Positions 17,388 to 25,868 of a DNA stretch of 64,000 nt are shown one piece after another. Below the pieces are notes generated by a model that ran no database searches, had not been told where the DNA came from, and saw nothing but the letters and a program-made list of their open reading frames with translations. A program made the translations under genes and the position numbers. The number at the start of each line of letters is the position of its first letter. Position 1 is the stretch's first letter. The stretch comes from Geomonas paludis (GTDB lineage: Bacteria > Desulfobacterota > Desulfuromonadia > Geobacterales > Geobacteraceae): contig NZ_BLXY01000002.1 of assembly GCF_014193585.1 (NCBI RefSeq), positions 868,001 through 932,000 on the forward strand, in the 5' to 3' direction.

Positions 17388-18458
17388 CTAGATCTGGTAA
17401 TCCTCAACGAAGACGCGCATCTTGCGCGGCCTTGCGTAGACCTGTTCCCCTACCTGCAACTGAAGCCGGTCCGCCTCGTCGCGCGGCAGCTCCGCCTCGA
17501 TGGTCCGGTCACTGCCGGAAAGAACCAAGTCGACGCGCACAAGAGGACCGACAGAGAGGAGGTAGCGGACCTCTGCCTTGATGGCACCGGAACCGTTGCC
17601 GTCCCGCTCGATGGCGATGTCGTGCGAACGGACATAGCCGACGGCGGGGGCATCCTGCGCCGAGGCGTTCTCCGGCGAGGACAGGTCGAGACCCGCCATC
17701 TGCGCGGTCCCCTCGTGTACCCTGCCATGGAACAGATTGACGCTGCCGAGGAAGTCGTAGACGAACGGGGTAGCCGGGCGGTCGTACACCTCGGACGGCG
17801 TCCCTTCCTGCTCGATGCGCCCCTCGTTCATGACCACGATCCGGTCGGCCACCTCGAGCGCCTCCTCCTGGTCGTGGGTCACGAAGACACTGGTGACGTG
17901 GATCTCGTCGTGCAGGCGTCGCAGCCACCGGCGCAGTTCCAGCCTCACCTTGGCATCCAGCGCCCCGAAAGGCTCGTCCAGCAAGAGCACCTGCGGCTCG
18001 ACGGCCAGGGCCCGGGCCAGCGCCACGCGCTGCCGCTGCCCGCCGGAGAGTTGCGCCGGGTAGCGGTCGGCCAGGTTTTCCAACTGGATCAGCTTGAGCA
18101 GGTTGTGCACCTTGTCCCGGATCTCCTGTTTGCTGGGGCGGCTCTTCTTGGGCTTGACGGTGAGGCCGAAGGCGATGTTATCGAAAACGGTCATGTGCCG
18201 GAACAGGGCGTAGTGCTGGAACACGAACCCCACCTGGCGTTCCTGGACCTGACGCTTGGTGGCCTCCTCGCCATCGAAAAGGATTCTGCCGCTGTCAGGG
18301 CTCTCCAACCCGGCGATGATGCGCAACAGCGACGTCTTTCCCGAGCCGGAGGGGCCGAGGAGTGCCACCAGTTCCCCCGAGGGAACCTTGAGACTCACAT
18401 CCTTCAAGGCGGTAAAGGTGCCAAACGACTTGCTTACGGCTTGGATTTCGATGCTCAT
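17388..18458 (-). CDS. cysA: Sulfate/thiosulfate ABC transporter ATP-binding protein
   Basis: 356 aa. Walker [10 protein letters not shown] (~35-43), Q-loop QHYALF, signature [15 protein letters not shown] (~137), Walker [13 protein letters not shown] and switch H (THDQEEA) are all present. A C-terminal TOBE-like regulatory domain (~235-356) is typical of CysA and other CUT1-like ATPases. It energises the CysTW channel. It is the last gene of cysT-cysW-cysA on the minus strand (4 bp after cysW). Molybdate transporters are similar, but the neighbouring CysT/CysW and Sbp sequences point to sulfate. Confidence 0.9.
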   Translation of the reverse strand: MSIEIQAVSKSFGTFTALKDVSLKVPSGELVALLGPSGSGKTSLLRIIAGLESPDSGRILFDGEEATKRQVQERQVGFVFQHYALFRHMTVFDNIAFGLTVKPKKSRPSKQEIRDKVHNLLKLIQLENLADRYPAQLSGGQRQRVALARALAVEPQVLLLDEPFGALDAKVRLELRRWLRRLHDEIHVTSVFVTHDQEEALEVADRIVVMNEGRIEQEGTPSEVYDRPATPFVYDFLGSVNLFHGRVHEGTAQMAGLDLSSPENASAQDAPAVGYVRSHDIAIERDGNGSGAIKAEVRYLLSVGPLVRVDLVLSGSDRTIEAELPRDEADRLQLQVGEQVYARPRKMRVFVEDYQI

Positions 18459-18462
18459 GGGG

Positions 18463-19338
18463 TTACCTTTCTGTCTCTGCTGCTGATATCGTCTGCTGCA
18501 TCTTCCATTCGGACACGGTCTTGACCGCCAAGGTCACCAGGGCCAGCAGCGCCAGGAGTGATGCCACCGCGAAGGCCGCTGCGTAGCTGTATTCGTTGTA
18601 GAGAATCTCGACCTGGAGCGGGATCGTGTTGGTGGAGCCACGCACGTGGCCGGAAACGACCGATACCGCGCCGAATTCCCCCATGGCCCTCGCGTTGCAG
18701 AGGATGACGCCGTACAGGATGCCCCACTTGATGTTGGGGAAGGTCACCCGCAGAAAGGTCTGCAGGCCGTTGGCCCCAAGGGTGAGCGCCGCTTCCTCCT
18801 CCTCGCGCCCCTGCGATTCCATGAGCGGGATCAACTCCCGCGCGATGAACGGGAAGGTGACGAAGATGGTGGCGAGGATGATGCCCGGGACCGCGAAGAT
18901 GATCTTGATGTCGTGCTCCTGCAGCCAGGGGCCGAGCCACCCTTGCAGGCCGAAGATCAGCACGTAGATGAGGCCGGAGACCACCGGCGAGACCGAGAAC
19001 GGCAGGTCGATCAGCGTGATGAGGAAGCTCTTGCCGGGGAAGCTGAACTTGGCGATGGCCCAGGCCGCAACGATGCCGAAGAAGAGGTTCAGGGGCACGC
19101 ACACCGCGGCGGTGATCAGCGTGAGCCGGATGGCCGAGATCGTGTCCGGCTCCTTGAGTGCAGCCAGGTAGGCCTCCCATCCCTTTTCCAGCGCCTGCGC
19201 GAAGACCGCAGCCAGCGGCAGCACCAGGAACAGCGCCAGGAAGGCCAGGGCAACCGAAATCAGCAGCCAGCGCACCCAGGCCGGCTCCGTCACCGTCGCC
19301 CCTTTCCTCTCCTTTTTGTGAAGACCCTTACCAACCAT
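18463..19338 (-). CDS. cysW: Sulfate ABC transporter permease CysW
   Basis: 291 aa with about six membrane helices and the permease EAA loop [25 protein letters not shown] that docks on CysA. Segments such as [15 protein letters not shown] and [15 protein letters not shown] are characteristic of CysW. A GGGAGGGA ribosome site precedes the ATG. It lies 29 bp after cysT and 4 bp before cysA in the same operon. Confidence 0.9.
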   Translation of the reverse strand: MVGKGLHKKERKGATVTEPAWVRWLLISVALAFLALFLVLPLAAVFAQALEKGWEAYLAALKEPDTISAIRLTLITAAVCVPLNLFFGIVAAWAIAKFSFPGKSFLITLIDLPFSVSPVVSGLIYVLIFGLQGWLGPWLQEHDIKIIFAVPGIILATIFVTFPFIARELIPLMESQGREEEEAALTLGANGLQTFLRVTFPNIKWGILYGVILCNARAMGEFGAVSVVSGHVRGSTNTIPLQVEILYNEYSYAAAFAVASLLALLALVTLAVKTVSEWKMQQTISAAETER

Positions 19339-19367
19339 GTCCTATCCCTCCCGGCGCCAAGGCCCGT

Positions 19368-20240
19368 TTATTCCGCAAAGCGCCTGCTCCACTTCTGCAA
19401 CAGGTTGATGCAGAGCAGCATGAAGAAGGAAACCACAAGCATGACGGTGGCGATGGCGGTCGCGCCGGCGTAATCGTACTGTTCCAGCTTGGTGATGATG
19501 AGCAGCGGCGTGATCTCGGAGACCATCGGCATGTTGCCGGCGATGAAGATGATTGAGCCGTACTCGCCGACCGCACGGGCGAAGGAAAGGGCAAAGCCGG
19601 TGAGAATGGCGGGGAGCATGGTCGGGAGCAGCACCCTGCGGAAGGTCTGCCAGCGGTTGGCACCGAGGCAGGAGGCAGCCTCCTCGATCTCCTGGTCCAA
19701 CTCTTCCAGCACCGGTTGGACCGTGCGCACCACGAAGGGGAGGCCGATGAAGACCATGGCGACGGCAATGCCGAGGGGGGTGAAGGCGACCTTGATGCCG
19801 CGCGGCTCCAGGTAGCGCCCCAGCCAGCCGTTTTGCGAGTAGATGCTGGCCAGCGTGATACCGGCGACGGCGGTGGGGAGGGCGAACGGGAGATCCACCA
19901 GGGCGTCAATCAGCTTCTTGCCCGGGAAGCGGTAGCGCACCAGCACCCAGGCCACCAGCACGCCGAAGAAGCCGTTGATGACGGCGGCGGCAAGCGAGGC
20001 GCCGAAGGTAACGCGATAGGAAGCCAGCACCCGGGGCGCGGTAACCGCAGCGACGAAGTCGTCCCACGTGAGGGTGGCGGTCTTGAAAAAGAGCGCCGAG
20101 AGGGGGATGAGCACGATCAGGCTCAGATAGAAGATGGTGTAACCGAGCGCCGGGGTAAAGCCCGGTAAGACGTTGTTCTTTGCTCTCCCCCCAGCCATAC
20201 CCCCCCCGTTCGATCCGCAACCAGCGGCTTTAATTCCCAT
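19368..20240 (-). CDS. cysT: Sulfate ABC transporter permease CysT
   Basis: 290 aa, about six membrane helices, with the EAA loop [26 protein letters not shown] and [18 protein letters not shown], typical of CysT (CysU). It pairs with CysW as the heterodimeric channel. The first ATG at 20240 has no clear ribosome site; an ATG at 20198 is an alternative that would remove 14 Gly-rich residues. It is the first gene of cysTWA, downstream of a candidate promoter and sulfur-regulon box. Confidence 0.9.
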   Translation of the reverse strand: MGIKAAGCGSNGGGMAGGRAKNNVLPGFTPALGYTIFYLSLIVLIPLSALFFKTATLTWDDFVAAVTAPRVLASYRVTFGASLAAAVINGFFGVLVAWVLVRYRFPGKKLIDALVDLPFALPTAVAGITLASIYSQNGWLGRYLEPRGIKVAFTPLGIAVAMVFIGLPFVVRTVQPVLEELDQEIEEAASCLGANRWQTFRRVLLPTMLPAILTGFALSFARAVGEYGSIIFIAGNMPMVSEITPLLIITKLEQYDYAGATAIATVMLVVSFFMLLCINLLQKWSRRFAE

Positions 20241-20265
20241 ATTTCCATCGAATTGGTGGAGTTAT

Positions 20266-20318
20266 GTTTAACACTACCATCCTGCCGTTGTCAACTCAAT
20301 TTTATACAAAATCTGTAG
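20266..20318 (-). promoter_or_regulatory. Candidate cysT promoter with sulfur-regulon box
   Basis: On the minus strand TTGACA (20294-20289) and TTAAAC (20271-20266) are 17 bp apart. A box CTACAGATTTTGTATAAA (20318-20301) sits just upstream of the -35. A closely similar box CTACAGATTTGATAGATTT precedes sbp at 24738-24756. The Rrf2 gene at 24784-25245 is the obvious candidate regulator. Confidence 0.45.
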
Positions 20319-20368
20319 AGTAATATCCTGCAAAAAGGACGGCAGACAGGTAAAGTACGCACAAGTGG

Positions 20369-21439
20369 TCAGAGTTGGAGTGGTGGACGTCCGTAACTCC
20401 GCGCCGCTGCTACCAACGCGTCTATATTGGCGGGTGGTGTGTCGATGGGGAGGCCGCAGCCAAGCCCGAGGATGTATCCCTTCGGATTGTCCCACGCCTT
20501 GGCGATACACTCCCTCGCATTGGTGAGGACATCGTCGGGAGTGCCGAGGAACATGGTCGCGGTGGGGCGTATGTTGCCCAGAAGCGCCACCCTGTCCCCC
20601 ACCTCCGCCTTCGCGTCGGCCAGATCGACCACGTCGTCGAGGCTCAGCACCGATGCGCCGGTGTCCGCCATCTCGGACCAGATCCTGGTCGTGTTGCCGC
20701 AGATGTGAAGGGAAGGAGCCGCGCCGCTCTCCGCCTTGATGGCGGCGCAGACCTCCTTCAGGTAGGGGAGCGCGAACGCCGTGAACAGTGTGGGCGAGAT
20801 CATGGTCCCGGAGGCGGTCGGGTCGGCGAGGCCGATCCTGGCGCCGCGCTCGAGGGCCGCCCTGGCGAAGCGGATGATACTCTCGGTCGAGTGCCGCAGC
20901 AGGCGGTGGGCGAAGGCCGGGTTCCTGCGCAGGTCGCGGAGAAACTTTTCAGTGCCGCGGATGCCGGCCGCCGTGGTGAAGGGTCCCGCGCAGGTCATGC
21001 CGAGGGGAACCTCATCGCCGATTTCCTTGAGCACCTGGGTCGCCGCGTCGAGAAACAGCGGCAGGCGGCCGTCCTTCTCGGGGTCCGGCACCTTCAGGGA
21101 ATCCAGCACCGACTCGTGCGTCACCACGCTCTCGGCGATATAGGGGGTGCTGTCGGGAAAGGCGACCTTGCTCCCGATCGCCTCGGCGACGCCGGTGAGT
21201 CCCGGACCGGTGTTGACGTTGTCGGTGCCGTACCTGCGCCAGGCCGCGATCTGGCCGCGGGCCAGGAGGTCGGCCGAGTTGTTGTAGTCGCCGACGCTCA
21301 CGCCGATGACGCGCGCCGCGTGGTCGCTGATCAGGAGGTTCACCGGGATGCGATCGTACGGCTTCCCGTTAAGGGCCGCAATGGTCCTCTCCCTGGAGGA
21401 CATCCATTCCTGCACCGGCTGCGCTACCGCCTCTTTCAT
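20369..21439 (-). CDS. UroD/MtaA-family corrinoid-type methyltransferase
   Basis: 356 aa of the uroporphyrinogen decarboxylase superfamily, in the methyltransferase branch rather than HemE. It has the zinc site H245-x-C247 in LHICGNT and C328 in GLGCGLPID, the pattern that binds a thiol substrate in MtaA/MtbA. Such enzymes move methyl groups between a corrinoid and a thiol. The ATG at 21439 overlaps the stop of the NifB-like gene, so the two are co-translated. The adjacent sulfate transport genes suggest work on a methylated sulfur compound; that is inference. Confidence 0.75.
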   Translation of the reverse strand: MKEAVAQPVQEWMSSRERTIAALNGKPYDRIPVNLLISDHAARVIGVSVGDYNNSADLLARGQIAAWRRYGTDNVNTGPGLTGVAEAIGSKVAFPDSTPYIAESVVTHESVLDSLKVPDPEKDGRLPLFLDAATQVLKEIGDEVPLGMTCAGPFTTAAGIRGTEKFLRDLRRNPAFAHRLLRHSTESIIRFARAALERGARIGLADPTASGTMISPTLFTAFALPYLKEVCAAIKAESGAAPSLHICGNTTRIWSEMADTGASVLSLDDVVDLADAKAEVGDRVALLGNIRPTATMFLGTPDDVLTNARECIAKAWDNPKGYILGLGCGLPIDTPPANIDALVAAARSYGRPPLQL

Positions 21440-22284
21440 GATTGCGGGCTCCTTGCACAGCCACCGATCAGGCCGACCGCGTCGGCGCGGCACTGCTGGC
21501 AGCCGCGGAACTGTGCGATGGTGGCTTCGTTGGCAGAGCGGACCTGTTCCAGGTGCTCCGGGGTCGGCCGGGGGACGTGGGCGAGATTCGCCTGTGGGAT
21601 GATGGGCATCACGTTCATGACAAAAGCCCCCGCCTCGCTCGCCTTCTGTGCGACAAGCGGGATCTGCTCCTCGTTGATTCCCGGGATGAGCACCGTGTTC
21701 ACCTTGACCACCATGCCGCGCTGCGCGGCAACGCGCACCCCCTCGAACTGGTTGCGGATCAGGGTCTCCGCTCCCTCGGCGCCACGCAGGACGCGGCCGC
21801 GATACCGGACCTCCCGGTAGATCCGCCCCCCCACCTCCGGGTCTGCGGCGTTGATGGTGACGGTGAGACTGTGCAGGTTGACGCCGGAGAGGTGGTCGAT
21901 CCGGTCGGGGAGCGCCAGCCCGTTCGTGCTCAGACAGAAGAGCAGGTCCGGGAATTCCCGCTGCACCAGTGTGAACGTCTCGAAGGTTTCTGCGTTGGCC
22001 AGGGGATCCCCCGGCCCGGCAATGCCGATGACCCTGATCAGCGAGCCGCACGTGGCGCCGGCCATGACGCCGCGCACCCGCTCCAGCGCCTCAGGCGGCG
22101 TCAGGAGCCTGCTGGTCACGCCGGGGCGCGACTCGTTGGTGCAGTCGTGCCTTCTGTCGCAATAGCCGCACGTGATGTTGCAGCGCGGCGCCACGGCGAG
22201 GTGGATGCGCCCGTTCCTGTGCCGGTCCCCGCCGAAGCACGGATGCCCGTGCAGGAACTTGTCCCTCGTGCATGAAGTCGCCAT
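21436..22284 (-). CDS. NifB-like radical SAM protein
   Basis: About 282 aa from the ATG at 22284 (ribosome site GGAGGAGG). It has HPCFGG near the N-terminus, then GRIHLAVAPRCN, the radical SAM cluster C35-x3-C39-x2-C42, and the NifB-type C-terminus RGCQQCRADAVGLIGG. It lacks the C-terminal NifX-like domain of many diazotroph NifBs. NifB builds the 8Fe carbide core for nitrogenase cofactors; related proteins serve nitrogenase-like enzymes. No nitrogenase structural genes are in the window. It is coupled to the downstream methyltransferase. Confidence 0.85.
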   Translation of the reverse strand: MATSCTRDKFLHGHPCFGGDRHRNGRIHLAVAPRCNITCGYCDRRHDCTNESRPGVTSRLLTPPEALERVRGVMAGATCGSLIRVIGIAGPGDPLANAETFETFTLVQREFPDLLFCLSTNGLALPDRIDHLSGVNLHSLTVTINAADPEVGGRIYREVRYRGRVLRGAEGAETLIRNQFEGVRVAAQRGMVVKVNTVLIPGINEEQIPLVAQKASEAGAFVMNVMPIIPQANLAHVPRPTPEHLEQVRSANEATIAQFRGCQQCRADAVGLIGGCARSPQS

Positions 22285-22340
22285 GCCTCCTCCCCTCCCC
22301 ACTCCGTCCGCTCTAAATGCTGGCACCGCTGCTTCTTACC

Positions 22341-22448
22341 TCGCCGGCCGGAGGCGGCTAGGGCGGCACTGATGTTGGAGGTGGTGGTCGATTTGCCGAT
22401 CCCCCCCTTGCCGTAGATGGCGATGGTTTTCACTTTTTTGCCGGACAT
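22341..22448 (-). pseudogene. NifH N-terminal remnant (36 codons)
   Basis: From ATG 22448 (purine-rich AAAGGAG upstream) the frame encodes a textbook NifH start: KTIAIYGKGGIGKSTTTSNI with the P-loop, then ISAALAASGRR. NifH would continue with V-L-Q/H-V-G-C-D-P-K, but the sequence breaks into unrelated residues after position 36. The NifB-like start follows about 60 bp later. The other ~240 residues, including both cluster cysteines, are absent, so an internal deletion removed most of this gene and possibly others. Confidence 0.75.
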
Positions 22449-22525
22449 GTCGTTTGCTCCTTTGCTTGTTGATTTGGCCCCAAGGCCGCAGCGCCGTTGC
22501 GCTGTCGTGGTTGAAAAAAGTCCTG

Positions 22526-23353
22526 TCAGATGCCCAGTCCGCCGTTCACCACGCCGGTCTCGAGCTCGGCGATGATGCTCCCCCACTTCCCCGCCCAGCG
22601 TTGCATGGCGTGGTCGTCCAGTGCCTTGGGACGGCGCAGCGCGCCCCCCTCGGAGAGGTTCCGCGCCAGTTTCCGGTAGGCGTAGGTGACGTGGGAGAAG
22701 GGTGCGGACTCCAGGAGTGTCTGGCCGTAGAAGTCGCTCACCGAGACCATGATGGAGTGCGGGATGGTGGCCAGCACCGAGGTCCCGGTCTGCGCTGCGA
22801 AGTCGGATACGATCGCCTCCTGCAGCGGCCCGGACAGGTTGTTGGCGACCACCCCTCCCAGTCGCGTGTTGGCCGCGGCGATGGTGTTGAGCCAGGCAAA
22901 GAGCCCGTTCACCACCTGCAGGGAGCAGCGGTCGGCGGAAGTCACCGCCACGAGGCCCACCACCCCGTCGACTCCTGCCGGCAGACGCACATCCCCGCCG
23001 GATTCCCAGGTGAAGTCGTGCAGCACGTACTCCGGCTGGAATGACTCGACCAGGGGATGGGCAAGAAGCGCCTTCTCCAGCTCTTCCCTGCGTGCCACGG
23101 CCGCTCCGGCCTCGAGGCATAGGGTGCCGCGGTAGCCGCGCGAGTAGAGGGGGACATCCTCGCCGTGCAGCCACCCCGGCAACGCCTCCATCTCATTGCC
23201 GCCGCTCAAGGTACCGGCAGAACTGCGGTGGCTGTCGTAACCGACCAGTAGGACGCGCCTACCCGCCTCGGCCAGGGCTCCGCCGAGGTTCGCCGCCACT
23301 GTCGACTTCCCCGTGCCGCTTTTCCCCGCGATGACAATGTGCCGTCCGGCCAT
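22526..23353 (-). CDS. NifH-like ATPase lacking the [4Fe-4S] cysteines
   Basis: 275 aa from ATG 23353 (AAAGGAGG at good spacing; the longer frame to 23422 includes the upstream hairpin and is rejected). It has the P-loop GKSGTGKST (10-18), VLLVGYDSHRSS in place of VGCDPKADST, and a NifH-like C-terminal half (VTSADRCSLQVV, GGVVANNLSGP, FYGQTLLESAP). Only two cysteines remain (79 and 143), neither at the NifH cluster positions: the GCAGRG and VVCGGF segments are replaced by AAVARRE and ESGGDVRLP. A maturation or regulatory ATPase (CooC-like role) is more likely than an electron donor. Confidence 0.75.
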   Translation of the reverse strand: MAGRHIVIAGKSGTGKSTVAANLGGALAEAGRRVLLVGYDSHRSSAGTLSGGNEMEALPGWLHGEDVPLYSRGYRGTLCLEAGAAVARREELEKALLAHPLVESFQPEYVLHDFTWESGGDVRLPAGVDGVVGLVAVTSADRCSLQVVNGLFAWLNTIAAANTRLGGVVANNLSGPLQEAIVSDFAAQTGTSVLATIPHSIMVSVSDFYGQTLLESAPFSHVTYAYRKLARNLSEGGALRRPKALDDHAMQRWAGKWGSIIAELETGVVNGGLGI

Positions 23354-23405
23354 CTGTTCCTCCTTTGCGTTTCGTCCCCGTGCGGCCGGGTTGATGCTAT
23401 GCAAA

Positions 23406-23466
23406 CAAAAAAGGCCAGGCATAACCGTGCATCCGGTTAAAGCCTGGCCTCCAGTTTATCTGGTCA
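23406..23466 (-). terminator. Tandem-hairpin terminator/leader motif, copy B
   Basis: On the minus strand: CCAG-ataaa-CTGG hairpin, A, then stem GGCCAGGC/GCCTGGCC with an inner CCG/CGG pairing, then six Ts. It lies ~50 bp after the DUF2292 gene and ~50 bp before the NifH-like start. It could therefore end the sbp transcript, or attenuate transcription into the NifH-like gene. Copy A is at 17202-17266. Confidence 0.7.
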
Positions 23467-23518
23467 GCTGCAGGTGGTTTTCTCGTTGTTCTTCTCTACT
23501 ACTCTGGTTGTTCTTTCG

Positions 23519-23686
23519 CTATTGGATCCTGATCTTCTCGTTCTTGTCGAGTTGGATCACTTTCCCGTCCTGGACCACGAGGGTAACGGTGCCGTAACGA
23601 AGGTCCCGGAGCGCCAGGCGGATCCTTTGCTCGAGGTCTCTGCTCAGCTTGCCAGACTGTTCCGATGTCGTCTCCATGCTCCCCAT
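23519..23686 (-). CDS. DUF2292 (YezD-like) small protein
   Basis: 55 aa if started at 23686, 52 aa from the second ATG at 23677, which is better spaced from AGGAGG. The core IRLALRDLRYGTVTLVVQDGK followed by VIQLDK matches the YezD/DUF2292 family, whose members often sit in sulfur-assimilation operons. The biochemical role is unknown. It lies 33 bp downstream of sbp on the same strand and was too short for a standard ORF cut-off. Confidence 0.8.
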   Translation of the reverse strand: MGSMETTSEQSGKLSRDLEQRIRLALRDLRYGTVTLVVQDGKVIQLDKNEKIRIQ

Positions 23687-23719
23687 GACCTCCTTTGATA
23701 CGGTGCCTCGCGCGCCGCT

Positions 23720-24712
23720 TTATTTCACGCCGTAGATCTGGTCGAACATCCCGCCGTCGGTGAAGTGGGTCTTCTGCGCCTTGCGCCAGCCGCCGAAGGT
23801 GTCGTCGATGGTAACGAGCTTCACCTTGGGGAACACCTTGGCGTACTTGGCGGCCACCTTTTTGTCGCGCGGACGGTAGTAGTGCTTGGCCGCGATCTCC
23901 TGGCCCTCAGGCGAGTAGAGGTACTTCAGGTACTCCTCGGCGAGCTTCCTGGTTCCCTTCTTGTCGACCACCTTGTCCACCACGGCGACCGGCGGCTCGG
24001 CCAGGATGCTCAAGGACGGCACCACGATCTCGAACTTGTCCTTGCCCAGTTCGTTGACGGCGAGGAACGCCTCGTTCTCCCAGGCGAGCAGCACGTCGCC
24101 CTGGCCGCGCTGCACGAAGGTCGTGGTGGCGCCGCGGGCGCCGGAATCGAGCACCGGTACGTGCTTGAAGAGTTCGGAAACGAACTGCTTGGCCTTCGCC
24201 TCGTTGCCCCCCTTCTGCTTCAGGGCGTAGGCCCAGGCCGCCAGGTAGTTCCAGCGGGCGCCACCGGAGGTCTTCGGGTTCGGCGTGATGACGGCAACGC
24301 CCGGCTTCACCAGGTCGTTCCAGTCCTTGATCTTCTTGGGGTTACCCTTGCGCACCAGGAAGACTATGGTCGAGGTATAGGGAGAACTGTTGTTGGGCAG
24401 CCTCTTCTGCCACTCGGCCGGAAGGAGCTTCGCCTTGTCGCTGATCTCGTCGATGTCATAGGCCAGCGCCAGGGTGACCACGTCGGCCTCGAGACCGTCG
24501 ATCACCGCCCTTGCCTGCTTGCCGGAACCGCCGTGGGACTGCTTGAAGGTGACATTGGAGTGCCCTTTCTTGGCAAAGGCCTTGTTGAAGTCCTGGTACA
24601 GCTCGCGGGTCGGATCGTACGAGACGTTGAGGAACTCCTGTGCCGCAAAGGCGCTGAGGGGCAGTGCTGCGGTGAGCAGTGTGACAAAAGCGGTGCGGAT
24701 CTGTCTCTTCAT
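23720..24712 (-). CDS. sbp: Periplasmic sulfate-binding protein
   Basis: 330 aa. It has a signal peptide of about 23 residues ([21 protein letters not shown]). Family segments include [45 protein letters not shown] (the sulfate-binding loop), [16 protein letters not shown] and the C-terminal YYRPRD. It delivers sulfate or thiosulfate to CysTWA, encoded ~3.5 kb downstream on the same strand. Ribosome site AAGGAG precedes the ATG, and a candidate regulator box lies ~26 bp further upstream. Confidence 0.95.
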   Translation of the reverse strand: MKRQIRTAFVTLLTAALPLSAFAAQEFLNVSYDPTRELYQDFNKAFAKKGHSNVTFKQSHGGSGKQARAVIDGLEADVVTLALAYDIDEISDKAKLLPAEWQKRLPNNSSPYTSTIVFLVRKGNPKKIKDWNDLVKPGVAVITPNPKTSGGARWNYLAAWAYALKQKGGNEAKAKQFVSELFKHVPVLDSGARGATTTFVQRGQGDVLLAWENEAFLAVNELGKDKFEIVVPSLSILAEPPVAVVDKVVDKKGTRKLAEEYLKYLYSPEGQEIAAKHYYRPRDKKVAAKYAKVFPKVKLVTIDDTFGGWRKAQKTHFTDGGMFDQIYGVK

Positions 24713-24737
24713 GGCGATTCTCCTTTTTCTGTTTAGT

Positions 24738-24756
24738 CTACAGATTTGATAGATTT
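24738..24756. promoter_or_regulatory. Candidate sulfur-regulon operator upstream of sbp
   Basis: CTACAGATTTGATAGATTT on the plus strand resembles CTACAGATTTTGTATAAA before cysT (opposite orientation relative to the gene). A weaker relative TGTAGACTTGTGTATAAC lies at 25264-25281 before the Rrf2 gene. The TCTA...TAGA ends make it partly palindromic. Confidence 0.4.
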
Positions 24757-24783
24757 AAAAGGCAAAAAAAAGTGCTGCCGTGC

Positions 24784-25245
24784 TTAGATACAAAAATCGA
24801 TGACGTTCTTTTCAGAGAGTTCGGCGTGGTCGACGCGGTTGAGCACATCGGCCAGGGTGGTGTTGTCGAGGATCTGGGCGATCGCGTCGCGTACGTCCTT
24901 CATCACCAGCCGGATGCCGCAGGTGTTCTCGTTGCCGCACTCGGTACACTTCGCGTACGCGGTCTCGCTGACGCAGGGAACCGGCGCCAGGGGACCTTCC
25001 ATGACACGGATGGCCTGCCCCATGGTAATAAGCCTTGGCGAACGGCCCAGGTAGTAGCCGCCCCCCTTCCCTTTCCGGCTCTGCAGGATGCCGCTGTTTT
25101 TCAGGGCCAGCAGGATGGCTTCCAGAAACTTTTTGGGTATATTCTCGTCACGCGCGAGGTCCGCGATCAGGATCGGTCCCTGCTCGTACTGGCGCGCAAG
25201 GTAGATGAGGGCCTTGAGGCCGTATTTGGTTTTCTTCGATATCAT
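24784..25245 (-). CDS. Rrf2-family regulator (CymR/IscR-like) with four cysteines
   Basis: 153 aa. The N-terminal winged helix is typical of Rrf2 (KTKYGLKALIYLA, IPKKFLEAILLALKNSGIL, then the wing RKGKGGGYYLG). The effector region has C91, C100, C103 and C109 (PCVSETAYAKCTECGNENTC), which could bind an Fe-S cluster as in IscR; CymR, the cysteine-metabolism regulator, lacks them. It lies directly upstream of sbp on the same strand, and shared boxes precede cysT, sbp and itself, so it probably controls this sulfur block. Confidence 0.85.
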   Translation of the reverse strand: MISKKTKYGLKALIYLARQYEQGPILIADLARDENIPKKFLEAILLALKNSGILQSRKGKGGGYYLGRSPRLITMGQAIRVMEGPLAPVPCVSETAYAKCTECGNENTCGIRLVMKDVRDAIAQILDNTTLADVLNRVDHAELSEKNVIDFCI

Positions 25246-25468
25246 CTATTACCCTGTCGTTTTTGTAGACTTGTGTATAACCCCTGCGTCACTTTCTGTC
25301 AACATTTTTTTGGAACTTTCGACGCCGCGGCAGCATCAGGCAGAAATCATTCAGTTTTTTTCAGCAGTCATTCATCCACTCTCTTACGTTGAAACCGGCG
25401 CAAAAACGATGTACAGTCCGGGCCTATGCACTCTCATCCTGCCAGTGGTTCAGTCAAAGGAGTTTCCC

Positions 25469-25840
25469 ATGCGTTACATCAATACCGACAAGATACTCGC
25501 CGCCCAACTCACCACACCTGCCGAAAACCCGCTCGTCGGTGACGACACGCGCCTCATCGATGTCTGGTTTGACGGCAGCGCCGTGCGCAAGCAGCTGTTC
25601 AAGAAGGTGCACAAGACCGAGCAGGAAGCGATGGCCCAGGAGCTCGAGCAGAGAGGCTTCATCCGCTCCGGGAATCTGCTGATCAACCCGAAGGCGGTCC
25701 TCTTCGCCGAGATGGAGCACGAGATCGTCGGCGGCCTCGTCACCATCGGCTACCAGGACAACGGCAAACCGGTAGAACTGAAGATGGAGACCCAGGCCTT
25801 CAAAGCCCTGTGCGAGCGGCTGGCGAAACAGGAAGGCTGA
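25469..25840 (+). CDS. Conserved hypothetical protein, 123 aa
   Basis: The ATG at 25469 is preceded by AAAGGAG. The longer frame from 25205 overlaps the Rrf2 gene and is rejected. The protein is soluble, mixed alpha/beta, with a basic amphipathic stretch AVRKQLFKKVHKTEQEAMAQEL and no cysteine pairs or membrane segments. I do not recognise a family. It starts divergently from the Rrf2 gene and is followed 28 bp later by the DHFR-like gene. Confidence 0.6.
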   Translation: MRYINTDKILAAQLTTPAENPLVGDDTRLIDVWFDGSAVRKQLFKKVHKTEQEAMAQELEQRGFIRSGNLLINPKAVLFAEMEHEIVGGLVTIGYQDNGKPVELKMETQAFKALCERLAKQEG

Positions 25841-25868
25841 GCGGAAAAGCGGTAACTTGAGGGATGTT

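Noticed and set aside
20369-21439. HemE (uroporphyrinogen decarboxylase) of haem synthesis
   Set aside because: The HxCGN...C zinc-type residues and the nif-like neighbours fit the methyltransferase branch rather than HemE.
23354-23422. N-terminal extension of the NifH-like ATPase
   Set aside because: The extension overlaps the terminator hairpin region and has no ribosome site; the ATG at 23353 has AAAGGAGG.
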